From positions 1-35,206 of the forward strand of contig JAHEXV010000021.1 of NCBI GenBank assembly GCA_023251935.1: 35,206 bases of DNA, in the 5' to 3' direction. Source of the DNA: a bacterium (lineage in GTDB: Bacteria > Actinomycetota > Thermoleophilia > Solirubrobacterales > 70-9). The notes under the pieces were generated by a model. It was not told where the DNA came from. It made no database searches and worked only from the letters and a program-made list of their open reading frames with translations. Below, in pieces: positions 25,070 to 32,536 of the stretch (the first letter of the stretch is position 1; every line of letters starts with the position of its first letter). Position numbers and translations under genes: made by a program.

Positions 25070-26752
25070 CTAGGCCGCCGCGAGCAGCTCCCGGGCGTGG
25101 CGGCTGGCGACCTCGTCGTCGCGTCGGGCCCCCAGCATCCGAACGATCTCGGCGACCAGCTCGTCGCCGTCCACGCGCTCCACCGTCGCCCGGGCATGCC
25201 CCCGCTCGGATCGCTTGGTGATTCGGAAGTGGGCCTCGGCGAGCGAGGCGACCTGCGGCAGATGCGTGATGCAGATCACCTGCCGATCGGCGCCCAGGCG
25301 GCGCAGCCTCTCGCCCACGGCCCGGGCGGTGTTGCCGCCGATCCCCGCATCGATCTCATCGAAGGCCAGCGTGCGCTCGCCGAGGCCGGGTGCGAGGCCG
25401 GTGAGCGCGAGCATGACGCGAGACAGCTCGCCGCCTGAGGCGGCGTCGCGAAGCGGGGACGCCGGCATGCCTGGATTGGTCGCGATCCGGAGCTCGACCA
25501 CCTCCGAGCCGTTGGCTCCGAAGCCCTCCGGGTGAGGGTCGAGCGAAACCTCCAGCGACGCCCCCTCCATCGCCAGCTCCGCCAGCTCGGCGCCAACCCG
25601 CTTCCCGAGCTTGCCCGCCGCCCTCGCCCTCGCCTCGCCCAGCTCCGCGGCGAGGCCCGCTCGAAGCTCGCGCGCCTCGGCGAGCCGCCGTTCGAGCTCG
25701 CCGGCGCGCTCGTCAGCGTTCTCGAGCCGCTCGATCTCACGTTGGCAACGCGCCGCGTGCCCGAGCACGGCGTCGGTCGACCCACCGTGCTTTCGCTTCA
25801 AGCGATCGAGCTCGTGCAGCCGCTCCTCCACCTGTTCGATCCCACCCGGTTCGGCCTCGATCCCGTCGAGATAGGCGCGAAGCGCGCTCGCGGCATCGTC
25901 GAGCTCCAGGGCCGCCGCGCCGATCCGCTGTCCGAGCTCGTCGAGCGATGGGTCCACCCCGTGGGCGCTCGCCAGCTCGGCCTCCGCCTCGCCCAGCACG
26001 CCGCGAGCCCCTCCCACGCCGTCGTCAGTTCCGGCGATCGCCGCCAGCGCGCCCGACGCCGCCCCACGCAGCCCTTCGACATGCCGCAGCCGGCCGCGCC
26101 TTGCCTCCAGCTCCCCCTCCTCGACCGGATCGGGCGCCGCCGCTTCGATCTCGGCGAGCTCGTAGCGGAACAGGTCGAGGTCGCGCTCGCGGGCACCGTC
26201 GCGGGCCCGGAGCTCGGCCAGCTCGCCCTCCAGAGCGCCGACCTGGGCGTGAGCCGCGCGGTAGCGGGCTCGGCGCTCGAGCTGCTCGCCGCCCGCGAAC
26301 CCGTCGAGGATCTCGAGCTGTGCCGAGGAGAGGACCAGCTTGCGGTGCTCGTGCTGGCCGTAGAAGGCGAGCAGGCGGGACCCGAGCGCCCGCAGGTCGG
26401 CCGCGGACGCGCTGCGCCCCTGGACGAAGGCGCTGGTACGGCCGCTCGACGCGATCCGGCGCCCCAGGACGATCTCGTCGGGATCCTCGGGCAGCCGCTC
26501 TCGAAGCTCGGCGAGCTCGGGGTCGGCCAGCAATCCCTCGGGGGGCGAGAACACGCCCTCGACGTACGCCTCGTCGGCGCCGGGGCGAACGATCTGCGGC
26601 CGCGCCTTGCCGCCCATCAGCAGGTCGAGCGAATGCGCGAGGATCGTCTTCCCAGCCCCCGTTTCCCCGGTGATCGCGTTCAAACCGGCGGCGAAGCGGA
26701 GCTCCGCGCGCTCGATCAGCAGCAGGTTCTCGATTCGGAGCTCGTCCAGCAC
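25070..26752 (-). CDS. recN: DNA repair protein RecN
   Basis: A 560-residue SMC-like ATPase for double-strand-break repair. GTG 26752 begins LDELRIENLLLIERAELRFA. Walker A is GETGAGKT (residues 29-36) in LNAITGETGAGKTILAHSL. A long coiled-coil middle (about 160-375) is rich in Glu/Arg/Ala/Leu. The ABC signature is ASGGELSRVMLAL, Walker B is TLAFDEIDAGIGG, and ICITHLPQVASLAEAHF supplies the H-loop. It is normal in length. The usual neighbour nadK is separated from it by the MFS gene. The GTG is preferred because family alignments start at this point; the frame is open further upstream without family similarity. Confidence 0.95.
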   Translation of the reverse strand: MLDELRIENLLLIERAELRFAAGLNAITGETGAGKTILAHSLDLLMGGKARPQIVRPGADEAYVEGVFSPPEGLLADPELAELRERLPEDPDEIVLGRRIASSGRTSAFVQGRSASAADLRALGSRLLAFYGQHEHRKLVLSSAQLEILDGFAGGEQLERRARYRAAHAQVGALEGELAELRARDGARERDLDLFRYELAEIEAAAPDPVEEGELEARRGRLRHVEGLRGAASGALAAIAGTDDGVGGARGVLGEAEAELASAHGVDPSLDELGQRIGAAALELDDAASALRAYLDGIEAEPGGIEQVEERLHELDRLKRKHGGSTDAVLGHAARCQREIERLENADERAGELERRLAEARELRAGLAAELGEARARAAGKLGKRVGAELAELAMEGASLEVSLDPHPEGFGANGSEVVELRIATNPGMPASPLRDAASGGELSRVMLALTGLAPGLGERTLAFDEIDAGIGGNTARAVGERLRRLGADRQVICITHLPQVASLAEAHFRITKRSERGHARATVERVDGDELVAEIVRMLGARRDDEVASRHARELLAAA

Positions 26753-26813
26753 TCGCCCCCTACTTACCAGCCCCGAGGGACGGATTCGCTCGCCGTGCGA
26801 TCTTGGCGAGCTG

Positions 26814-26841
26814 CGTCCGCGGACGGAGGCGGAGTTCCGCC
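26814..26841. terminator. GC-rich palindromes between MFS gene and recN
   Basis: Two palindromes lie side by side: CGTCCGCGGACG (26814-26825) and GGCGG-AGTT-CCGCC (26828-26841). They sit in the 100-nt gap between the MFS stop and recN start. They may weaken read-through; there is no U-tract. Confidence 0.25.
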
Positions 26842-26852
26842 GTTGGGAATCG

Positions 26853-28373
26853 TCAGGCCGCCGCGGGCTCGGCAGTGGCCTCGGCTGGGGGGCTGACGAA
26901 GTCACTCTGGCGAACCATCACCAGCCCCAGCACCCCGCCCACGATCGCCACCGCCGCCCCAATCAGCAGGATCTCGTTGAAGGCGACGACGAAGGCGTGA
27001 TTCGCGGCGTCCAGTGCCCGCTCCCTGAACTGCGGCGGCGCCGTCGCTGCCGCCTGGTGCGCGGCGCCGGAGGAGACCGCGTCGGCGAAGCTCGACGGGG
27101 CCTGGGGGAGGCTGATCGCCAGCTCGCTGGCGATCCGTGACTGGAACACCGCGCCGAGCGCCGCGACGCCCGTCGCGATCCCGATTTGGCGGAAGGTCGA
27201 GTTGATCCCCGAGGCCATTCCGGCCCGCGCCGGCGGCACGACGCCGAGGGCCGTGGAGGCGATCGCCGGGTTGGTTAGGCCGATCCCGACCCCCGCCACC
27301 AGGAAGCCGGGCAGCAGCCGTGTCCACGAATCGCCCACCTGCACGCCGTGCATGAGCAGGAGTCCGACGCCGACCAGGATCAGGCCCGACCCCAGCAGCG
27401 CCCTCGCCGGCCAGCGCTTCAGGAGCTGCCCGCCGATCGGCGCGACGACGAACGAGAGCAGCGTCACGGGGAGGAAGCGGAGGCCGGCCTGGAGCGGGGA
27501 GAAGCCCAGCACGTCCTGGATGTAGAGCGTGAGGTAGAGGAACATCGCGAACATCCCCGCCGAGAGCGCCCAGGCGACGATCGAGACGCCGCCGAACGCG
27601 GGGACGCGGAACAGGCTGAGGTCGAGCATCGCGTTGTCGCGGCGCAGCTCGATGACGATGAAGGCGGTCATCAAGACGGCGGCGCCGATCAGCGAGACCA
27701 GGATCTCCGGACTCGCCCAGCCCGCGGGGTTGCCGCGGATCAGGCCGAAGATCAACCCGAACAGCGCCAGCGAGAAGGTCACCAACCCCGCCCAATCGAT
27801 CGGCTTCGGATCGGAGGCCGCCACGTTGGCGAGCTGCGTCTCGGTCAGGAAGATCGCCGCGATGCCGATCGGGACGTTGACGAAGAAGATCCACTCCCAC
27901 CCGAGGGCGTCGGTGATCACCCCGCCGACCAGCGGCCCGACGGCGACAGCCCCGCCGACCGTCGCGCCCCAGATCCCGATCGCGCTCGCTCGCTCGCTCC
28001 CTTCGAACTCCTGCGCGATCAGTGCCAACGAGGTCGCGAACATCGCCGCGCCCCCGACGCCCTGCAGCGCCCGGAAGAAGTTGAGGACCGTGGGATCGCT
28101 GGAGAGCCCGCAGAGCAGCGAGGCGAGCGTGAAGATGGCGAAGCCGATCGAGAAGATCCGCCGGCGCCCGAGCCGGTCGCCGAGCGAGCCGAAGACGAGC
28201 AGGGAGGAGGCCAGGGTGAGGGCGTAGGCGTCGACTACCCACTGGAGGCTGGAGAGGCTCGCGTCGAGGTCCCTCTGGATCGACGGCAGCGCCACGTTGA
28301 CGATCGTGATGTCCAGCAGCAGCATGAACGTCGCCACGCACACCGCGAGCAATGTCCACCACCTGCGTGCCAT
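26853..28373 (-). CDS. MFS drug exporter, DHA2 (EmrB/QacA-like)
   Basis: A 506-residue proton-driven exporter with 14 predicted helices. Helix 1 carries the DHA2 motif LLDITIVNVALPSIQRDLDA. Motif A is GSLGDRLGRRRIFSIGFAIF in the loop between helices 2 and 3. Later features are AIGIWGATVGGAVAVGPLVG (motif C, antiporter signature), GPLVGGVITDALGWEWIFFV and NPAIASTALGVVPPARAGMA. The gene starts at ATG 28373, 1 nt after the nadK stop, yet in other actinobacteria nadK is followed directly by recN, so this looks like an insertion that uses the operon's transcription. The substrate is unknown. Confidence 0.9.
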   Translation of the reverse strand: MARRWWTLLAVCVATFMLLLDITIVNVALPSIQRDLDASLSSLQWVVDAYALTLASSLLVFGSLGDRLGRRRIFSIGFAIFTLASLLCGLSSDPTVLNFFRALQGVGGAAMFATSLALIAQEFEGSERASAIGIWGATVGGAVAVGPLVGGVITDALGWEWIFFVNVPIGIAAIFLTETQLANVAASDPKPIDWAGLVTFSLALFGLIFGLIRGNPAGWASPEILVSLIGAAVLMTAFIVIELRRDNAMLDLSLFRVPAFGGVSIVAWALSAGMFAMFLYLTLYIQDVLGFSPLQAGLRFLPVTLLSFVVAPIGGQLLKRWPARALLGSGLILVGVGLLLMHGVQVGDSWTRLLPGFLVAGVGIGLTNPAIASTALGVVPPARAGMASGINSTFRQIGIATGVAALGAVFQSRIASELAISLPQAPSSFADAVSSGAAHQAAATAPPQFRERALDAANHAFVVAFNEILLIGAAVAIVGGVLGLVMVRQSDFVSPPAEATAEPAAA

Positions 28374-28374
28374 C

Positions 28375-29247
28375 TCAGTGGGCGAGGTGGCCGAACTTCT
28401 CGCGGATGCGGCGGTAGAAGTTCGAGCCCGGCAGCTGGGCGAGACGGCTGGCGGCCTCGCGAAAGCGCACCTCCAGCTCCTCGCCGCTCGCCAGCTCGCC
28501 CACCAGGGCGCCGTCCAGGACCACGTCGACCGGGTCCCTGCCGACGCCGTTGAGGACATGCAGGACGTCGTCGGGCGCGACCACGAGCGCCCTCGCGGTG
28601 AGCGTGTGCGGGGCAATGAAGCTGACCACGTACCCCTTCACCCCCCAGGCCAGGATCGGGCCCTGATTGGCGAGGTTGTAGCCGGTCGAGCCGGCCGGAG
28701 TGGCGGCGACCAGGCCGTCGCAGCGAACGTGGCCGACCTCCTGCCCCCCCAGCCTGTAGGAGAGCTCCGCCACCCGACCGTGCGGTCGGCGGATGAAGGA
28801 GACGTCGTTGAGGGCGATCGGCATCTCCGCCTCGACCTCCGCCGACAGCCCGGGCAGGGTCATCACGTCGAAGTCCCCGCTGAACGCGCGCTCGAGCCCG
28901 CTCTCCAGCTGGTCCCGCTCTGCCGCCGCCAGGAACCCGATCGTCCCGAAGTTGATCCCGAAGACGGGCACCCCCGACCACGCATAGGCGCGCAGGGCCT
29001 GCAGGATCGTCCCGTCTCCCCCCAGCACCAGGCACAGGTCCACCTGCTCAGTAGGCTCCTCGCGGACCTCGATGCCCGGCGCCCCCTGGTGCTTCTCGAG
29101 CTCCTCGGGGTCGGCGAGCAGCGTGCACGACACCCGGCTCGCCGCAGCGACCGCGGCGCGGAGCGCCGCCGCCGTCTGGTCCGGCTGGGTGTGGGTGAGC
29201 ACGACCGCCTTTCGCACCGCCGTGGGTGCGGCCGCCTCGGTGCTCAC
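28375..29247 (-). CDS. nadK: NAD kinase
   Basis: A 290-residue enzyme that makes NADP from NAD with ATP or polyphosphate. It contains the signature LVLGGDGTILQALRAYAWSG with GGDG, then PVFGINFGTIGFLAAAER, the active-site LNDVSFIRR and LVAATPAGSTGYNLANQGPI. The start is GTG 29247, overlapping the tlyA stop by 4 nt. The first 13 residues are Ala-rich and not conserved. The tlyA-nadK-recN order is a hallmark of actinobacteria and some Firmicutes. Confidence 0.95.
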   Translation of the reverse strand: MSTEAAAPTAVRKAVVLTHTQPDQTAAALRAAVAAASRVSCTLLADPEELEKHQGAPGIEVREEPTEQVDLCLVLGGDGTILQALRAYAWSGVPVFGINFGTIGFLAAAERDQLESGLERAFSGDFDVMTLPGLSAEVEAEMPIALNDVSFIRRPHGRVAELSYRLGGQEVGHVRCDGLVAATPAGSTGYNLANQGPILAWGVKGYVVSFIAPHTLTARALVVAPDDVLHVLNGVGRDPVDVVLDGALVGELASGEELEVRFREAASRLAQLPGSNFYRRIREKFGHLAH

Positions 29248-30026
29248 GGCTCCACCTCGTGGATCGCGGCCTCCAGGTCGTCGAGCTCCGCGCCGTCGGC
29301 GCCGCACCAGATGAACGTCTCGCGATTGCCCTTCGGGCCCGCAAGACCGGAGGACGCGAAGCCCCTGATCCGCAGCCCGATCTCGCGAGCCGCGTGCGCG
29401 ACCACGTCCAGGGCCTCGCGGCGCTCCGAGGCCGAGCGGACGACGCCGCGCCGGACGCGGCCCCGGCCGAGCTCGAACTGCGGCTTGACTAGGGCGAGGA
29501 TCTCGCCGCCGGGGGTCAGACATGCCGCGACCGCGGGCAACACCTTGGCGAGCGAGATGAACGAGACGTCGAGGGTCGCGAGCTCGGGCTCGTAGGGCAG
29601 GTCGGAGGGCCGGAGGCTGCGCGCGTTCACGCCCTCCAGGACGTGGACGCGCGGGTCGTTGCGAAGACCCCAGTCGAGCTGGCCGCGGCCGACGTCGAGC
29701 GCGATCACCCGCGCCGCGTCGCGGCCAAGCAGGCAGTCGGTGAACCCCCCGGTCGAGGCGCCGACATCGAGGCACGCGCGGTCCGAGACGTCGATTCCGA
29801 GGGCCTCGAGACCGCGTTCGAGCTTGATCCCGCCGCGCGAGACGTAGCGGGGGGCTTCGTCGACCAGAAGCTCGGCGTCGTCGGGGACGAGCTGGCCGGG
29901 CTTCGACGCCCGGGGGCCATCACGCCCGATCCGCACCCGGCCGGCCCGCACCGAGGCGGCCGCGCTCGTCCGCGAGCCGGCGAGGCCACGGTCGGCCAGC
30001 AGGGCATCGATCCGACGCCGCTCCAT
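29244..30026 (-). CDS. tlyA: TlyA family rRNA 2'-O-methyltransferase
   Basis: A 260-residue protein. An S4 RNA-binding domain covers about residues 3-62 (RRIDALLADRGLAGSRTSAA). It is followed by YVSRGGIKLERGLEALGIDV and an FtsJ/RrmJ-like methyltransferase with SAM motif CLDVGASTGGFTDCLLGRDA, then IALDVGRGQLDWGLRNDPRV and the catalytic D/K region LDVSFISLAKV and LALVKPQFELGRGRVRRG. In mycobacteria TlyA methylates 16S and 23S rRNA and determines capreomycin sensitivity. It is the first gene of the long minus-strand cluster. Confidence 0.94.
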   Translation of the reverse strand: MERRRIDALLADRGLAGSRTSAAASVRAGRVRIGRDGPRASKPGQLVPDDAELLVDEAPRYVSRGGIKLERGLEALGIDVSDRACLDVGASTGGFTDCLLGRDAARVIALDVGRGQLDWGLRNDPRVHVLEGVNARSLRPSDLPYEPELATLDVSFISLAKVLPAVAACLTPGGEILALVKPQFELGRGRVRRGVVRSASERREALDVVAHAAREIGLRIRGFASSGLAGPKGNRETFIWCGADGAELDDLEAAIHEVEP

Positions 30027-30092
30027 CTCGCCAACGGTACCTACAGGGACGTCGATCCGCGCGATTTCAATTGTCGAACCGCAGCCCGGCGC

Positions 30093-30323
30093 TCACCCCC
30101 GCCGACGCCCACGGGTGGGCCGGGCACGCCTCGGCCACCGGCGGAACACCCAGACCCCGCCGTACACCGCGCCGCAGGCGAACAGCAGGAAGACCACGCC
30201 GGCGCCCACGAAGACGCTCCTCGCGGTGTCAGAGCTCGACCAGTGGCCGCTGAGCATCGCCCAGGAAACGAAGGCGCAGCCGGCGCTCCCTACGAAGAAG
30301 TACCCCGACGCCAGCCACCGCAT
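30093..30323 (-). CDS. Small two-helix membrane protein
   Basis: From ATG 30323 this is a 76-residue protein, MRWLASGYFFVGSAGCAFVS, with a second helix SVFVGAGVVFLLFACGAVYG and a very basic C-terminus (RRWPRRARPTRGRRRG) that would sit in the cytoplasm. Between the helices is a short polar loop (SGHWSSSDTARS). I do not recognise the family. It ends 66 nt before tlyA on the same strand. Confidence 0.55.
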   Translation of the reverse strand: MRWLASGYFFVGSAGCAFVSWAMLSGHWSSSDTARSVFVGAGVVFLLFACGAVYGGVWVFRRWPRRARPTRGRRRG

Positions 30324-30537
30324 CCCGCTAGCGCGTCTCGGGCGGCGCTGGTGCCTGGACGTGAAGTTCGATGCCAGATCTGGAACGCGCGTAGTGCTGA
30401 ATCTGGAACCGGTGGCAGTGAGGCAAGTTCCCGAGCGGAGCTCCGCAGGAAGCGTGATGGGCGTGGACGGGAGACACGCAGCAAGCCTAATCGGGAAGGA
30501 CGAAGGCGATGGCAGCAAGACAGATAATCCTTCGTCC

Positions 30538-30945
30538 ATGAGGAAGGCCGTCACCGTGGCCCTGCTCGCTGTGATCGCCCTGAGGCTTCTCACAGGCTGC
30601 GGTGGCGCGCCCACGCTGAAACGCTCCGACCTCCCGCCTTCGCTTGCCAAGTCGATGCCGCATCTCAGGAAAGCTGGGCTAGACGTTCAGGCTAGGGCTG
30701 TGGGGCCGGATGAGATCCCGAGTCTGGTCGTCGATGCAGACTCCCAACACCCCGTGCTCCTTGTCACCGCCGCAAGGGGTCAGAGGATCCTGAACATGCG
30801 GGTCCCGAGCTTGGTGGATGACATTGACACCGCTGTCACCTTCGATACCTCAAGGGAGACGATCTGCGGGCAGTCCATGGCCGCCGGGCCGGACAATGGC
30901 GCCAGCGACCACGTTCTCCGGCTGAGCGGTTTGTGCGGCCGATAG
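30538..30945 (+). CDS. Putative lipoprotein
   Basis: A 135-residue protein with a lipoprotein signal peptide: MRKAVTVALLAVIALRLLTG followed by the lipobox Cys (LLTGC, Cys21). The mature part has SDLPPSLAKSMPHLRKAGLD, then VVDADSQHPVLLVTAARGQR and two further Cys (ETICGQ, LSGLCGR) that may pair. It would be anchored on the outside of the membrane. GATAAT about 9 nt before ATG could be the -10 of a nearly leaderless message. Longer readings upstream lack signal-peptide logic. Function unknown. Confidence 0.6.
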   Translation: MRKAVTVALLAVIALRLLTGCGGAPTLKRSDLPPSLAKSMPHLRKAGLDVQARAVGPDEIPSLVVDADSQHPVLLVTAARGQRILNMRVPSLVDDIDTAVTFDTSRETICGQSMAAGPDNGASDHVLRLSGLCGR

Positions 30946-30995
30946 CGGAAGTAGCACGCTCAGCCGCGATCCCCTTCTACAGGCAATGACCAAGT

Positions 30996-31009
30996 GTGAT
31001 CGGGGTCAC
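30996..31009 (+). repeat. 14-bp direct repeat at left border of IS
   Basis: GTGATCGGGGTCAC, identical to 33214-33227. It is itself nearly palindromic (GTGA...TCAC). Confidence 0.7.
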
Positions 31010-31038
31010 GTATATCCCTTCAAAACATGTATAATGTC
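31010..31038 (+). repeat. Left terminal inverted repeat
   Basis: It begins GTATATCCCTTCAAAACATG and includes a perfect TATAAT. It matches the reverse complement of 33185-33213 at 22 of 29 positions. Confidence 0.68.
31030..31035 (+). promoter_or_regulatory. TATAAT -10 box inside the IS end, leaderless start
   Basis: TATAAT is followed by TGTCTGGCG-type sequence and ATG at 31044, so the transcript would begin within about 2 nt of the start codon. The -35 region (near 31007) is poor. No ribosome site precedes the ATG, which agrees with a leaderless message. Confidence 0.5.
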
Positions 31039-31043
31039 TGGCG

Positions 31044-31298
31044 ATGACCGAGATCGACAAACTCCACGGGGCACTTCAGCGCGTGGGTCGAGGCGAGTGC
31101 CCGTCCTGCAACGGGAAGGAATGGGAGGTCGATTCGGACCACCCAGCCTTGATCCCGCTGGTCGAGGCTGACCGCACCTGGAAGCCAGGCTTCGGGATCG
31201 AGGCCATCGAAATGATCTGCTCGCGCTGCGGATTCATTCGGATTCATTCGGCACAGGTTCTGCGACGGCGATTGAAGGAAACGGGAAATGGCCGCTAA
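31044..31298 (+). CDS. IS-associated zinc-ribbon protein
   Basis: An 84-residue protein with two Cys knuckles, C19-P-S-C22 (GRGECPSCNGKEW) and C59-S-R-C62 (EMICSRCGFIRIHS), a typical zinc ribbon. The remainder is helical and basic at the end (VLRRRLKETGNGR). It overlaps the transposase start by 11 nt, so both are translated from one message. It probably assists DNA binding or transposition, or regulates the element; this is inference from position. Confidence 0.65.
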   Translation: MTEIDKLHGALQRVGRGECPSCNGKEWEVDSDHPALIPLVEADRTWKPGFGIEAIEMICSRCGFIRIHSAQVLRRRLKETGNGR

Positions 31299-32052
31299 CG
31301 ACCGGAACAACCCCAAGCGTCAGCCCTCCTCGGATTCGACCTATTCGTTGATGGAGTTCATGCGCGAGTACCCGGACGATGCGGCCTGCCTAGATCGGCT
31401 TTGGCGAGAGCGCTTCGCCCCGGACGGCCACCATGCGGCCTGCCCGAAGTGCGAGCGGGAGCGCAAGTTCCACCGAGTCTCGACCCGCGCTTGCTACGCC
31501 TGCGATTCCTGCGGCTGGCAGATCTACCCGACCAAGGGGACGATCTTCCAGAAATCCACGACCTCGCTTCAGCTTTGGTTCTACGCGATGTATCTGATGG
31601 CTAGCACTCGCTGCGGGATCTCCGCCAAGCAGCTTGAGCGCGAGTTGGGCGTGACCTACAAGACCGCCTGGCGCATGTTCAACAAGATTCGCAACGACTT
31701 GATGGGCGGCGACGACGAGCCGCTTTCGGGCGACGTTGAGCTGGACGAGACCTCTTGGGGCGGGCATCCTCGCAACACGCTCCCTGACCGCAAGGCCGTC
31801 GCCAAGTTCCGCGAAGCCAAGCCAACGATCCTCGGAATGGTCGAGCGGGGCGGCAAGGTCCGGCTTCGCGTGATCCCGTCGAGGCGCGGTCCCGCACTTA
31901 GTCGAGAAGTGCGGGGGAACGTCAACCCTGCCGCGATCATCTTCACGCCGCTCTCGCCGCCCAGCTTGAGAAGGCTCGGGCGTTGGCGGCCCTTCGGCTC
32001 CCTTCCACTGTCGGCAATGGTTCGCGCGAGTCGCGCGAGGGCATCCGAGTAG
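31288..32052 (+). pseudogene. IS1595/ISXO2-like transposase, truncated
   Basis: The first 220 residues follow the ISXO2-like pattern. An N-terminal zinc-binding domain has C52-P-K-C55 and C72-D-S-C75, with CDSCGWQIYPTKGTIFQKS and LQLWFYAMYLMASTRCGISA, then a helix-turn-helix (KQLERELGVTYKTAWRMFNK) and the first catalytic Asp in GDVELDETSWGG (D153). After KPTILGMVERGG and NVNPAAIIFT the sequence switches at about 31948 to unrelated residues and stops at 32052. Family members continue IIFT-D-E, so the second Asp, the last catalytic residue and the C-terminal third are gone. I see no such C-terminus elsewhere in the element. It is probably inactive unless complemented in trans. Confidence 0.78.
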
Positions 32053-32096
32053 CGTTCGCCGCCTGTCTCGCCCGATTGCTCTGGACTCACGCGGCT

Positions 32097-32318
32097 CTAG
32101 GCCGGAACGACTTCGCGGAGCTTGTTGCCCTTACGGACGAGGAGCTGCCCGCCAGATTCCGTGGTCTTTTCGATGAAGTCCTCGTTCAAGATGGCCTGCT
32201 CAAGCGCGGCCTCCGGCGTCAGGCCAGAACGCTCGGCAATGGCGGCAAGGGCGGTCACGGCCTCCTCGGAAAGCTCGACCGAATACTCCTTGCCGTTGAT
32301 TTCAAACGTGAACTTCAT
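32097..32318 (-). CDS. Ribbon-helix-helix-like small protein
   Basis: A 73-residue protein. MKFTFEINGKEYSVELSEEA gives two strands, then a helix pair VTALAAIAERSGLTPEAALE and QAILNEDFIEKTTESGGQLL, ending VRKGNKLREVV. The helix-turn-helix arrangement and the closing G-x-x-L-L-(V/I)-(R/Q)-x-G-x-x-L-x-E-(V/L) are typical of small ribbon-helix-helix-fold proteins used as antitoxins or regulators. GAGGCGAT before ATG may serve as ribosome site. It follows the 53-codon gene by 36 nt on the same strand. No toxin gene shares its operon. Confidence 0.6.
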   Translation of the reverse strand: MKFTFEINGKEYSVELSEEAVTALAAIAERSGLTPEAALEQAILNEDFIEKTTESGGQLLVRKGNKLREVVPA

Positions 32319-32354
32319 ATCGCCTCGCGCCTAGGATACCCCGTCCTCACGCGC

Positions 32355-32516
32355 CTATTTGCTCGTACTCGTGCGGCGCAAGGCAGCCCGCCTCAGCATG
32401 TCCTCGAACGTCTTGCGCTTAGGGACGGGGATCTCGATTGGCTCGTGAGGCTCGCCGGTCGTCTTGTCCTTGCCCCTGGGTTGGGTCTTCTGCTTAGGCT
32501 GACGCTTGTTGGCCAT
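32355..32516 (-). CDS. 53-residue basic protein in IS cargo
   Basis: A short gene: ATG at 32516, stop TAG at 32355-32357. The protein starts MANKRQPKQKTQPRGKDKTT, has the linear segment EPHEPIEIPVPKRKTFEDML and ends RRAALRRTSTSK. The composition (Lys/Arg/Pro-rich, no hydrophobic core) indicates a disordered, nucleic-acid- or partner-binding peptide. The piece PIEIPVPKR looks conserved-like; I have an impression of similar short proteins in actinobacteria but cannot verify it. It diverges from the HEPN-like gene with a 20-nt gap. Confidence 0.5.
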   Translation of the reverse strand: MANKRQPKQKTQPRGKDKTTGEPHEPIEIPVPKRKTFEDMLRRAALRRTSTSK

Positions 32517-32536
32517 GAGAAAGCGAGGGTAGCGCG

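Noticed and set aside
26902-28362. Long minus-strand Arg/Gly/Asp-rich frame over the MFS gene
   Set aside because: Out-of-frame shadow of the MFS gene caused by high GC; no domain.
31891-31915. Perfect 9-bp hairpin CCCGCACTT / AAGTGCGGG inside the transposase
   Set aside because: It lies within well-conserved coding sequence; may be chance. Noted because it is only about 30 nt before the truncation point.
31948-32096. Possible second gene after the transposase breakpoint (ALAAQLEKARALAALRLPS in one plus frame, DALARLARTIADSG in a minus frame)
   Set aside because: Both strands look equally plausible, neither has a start or known domain.
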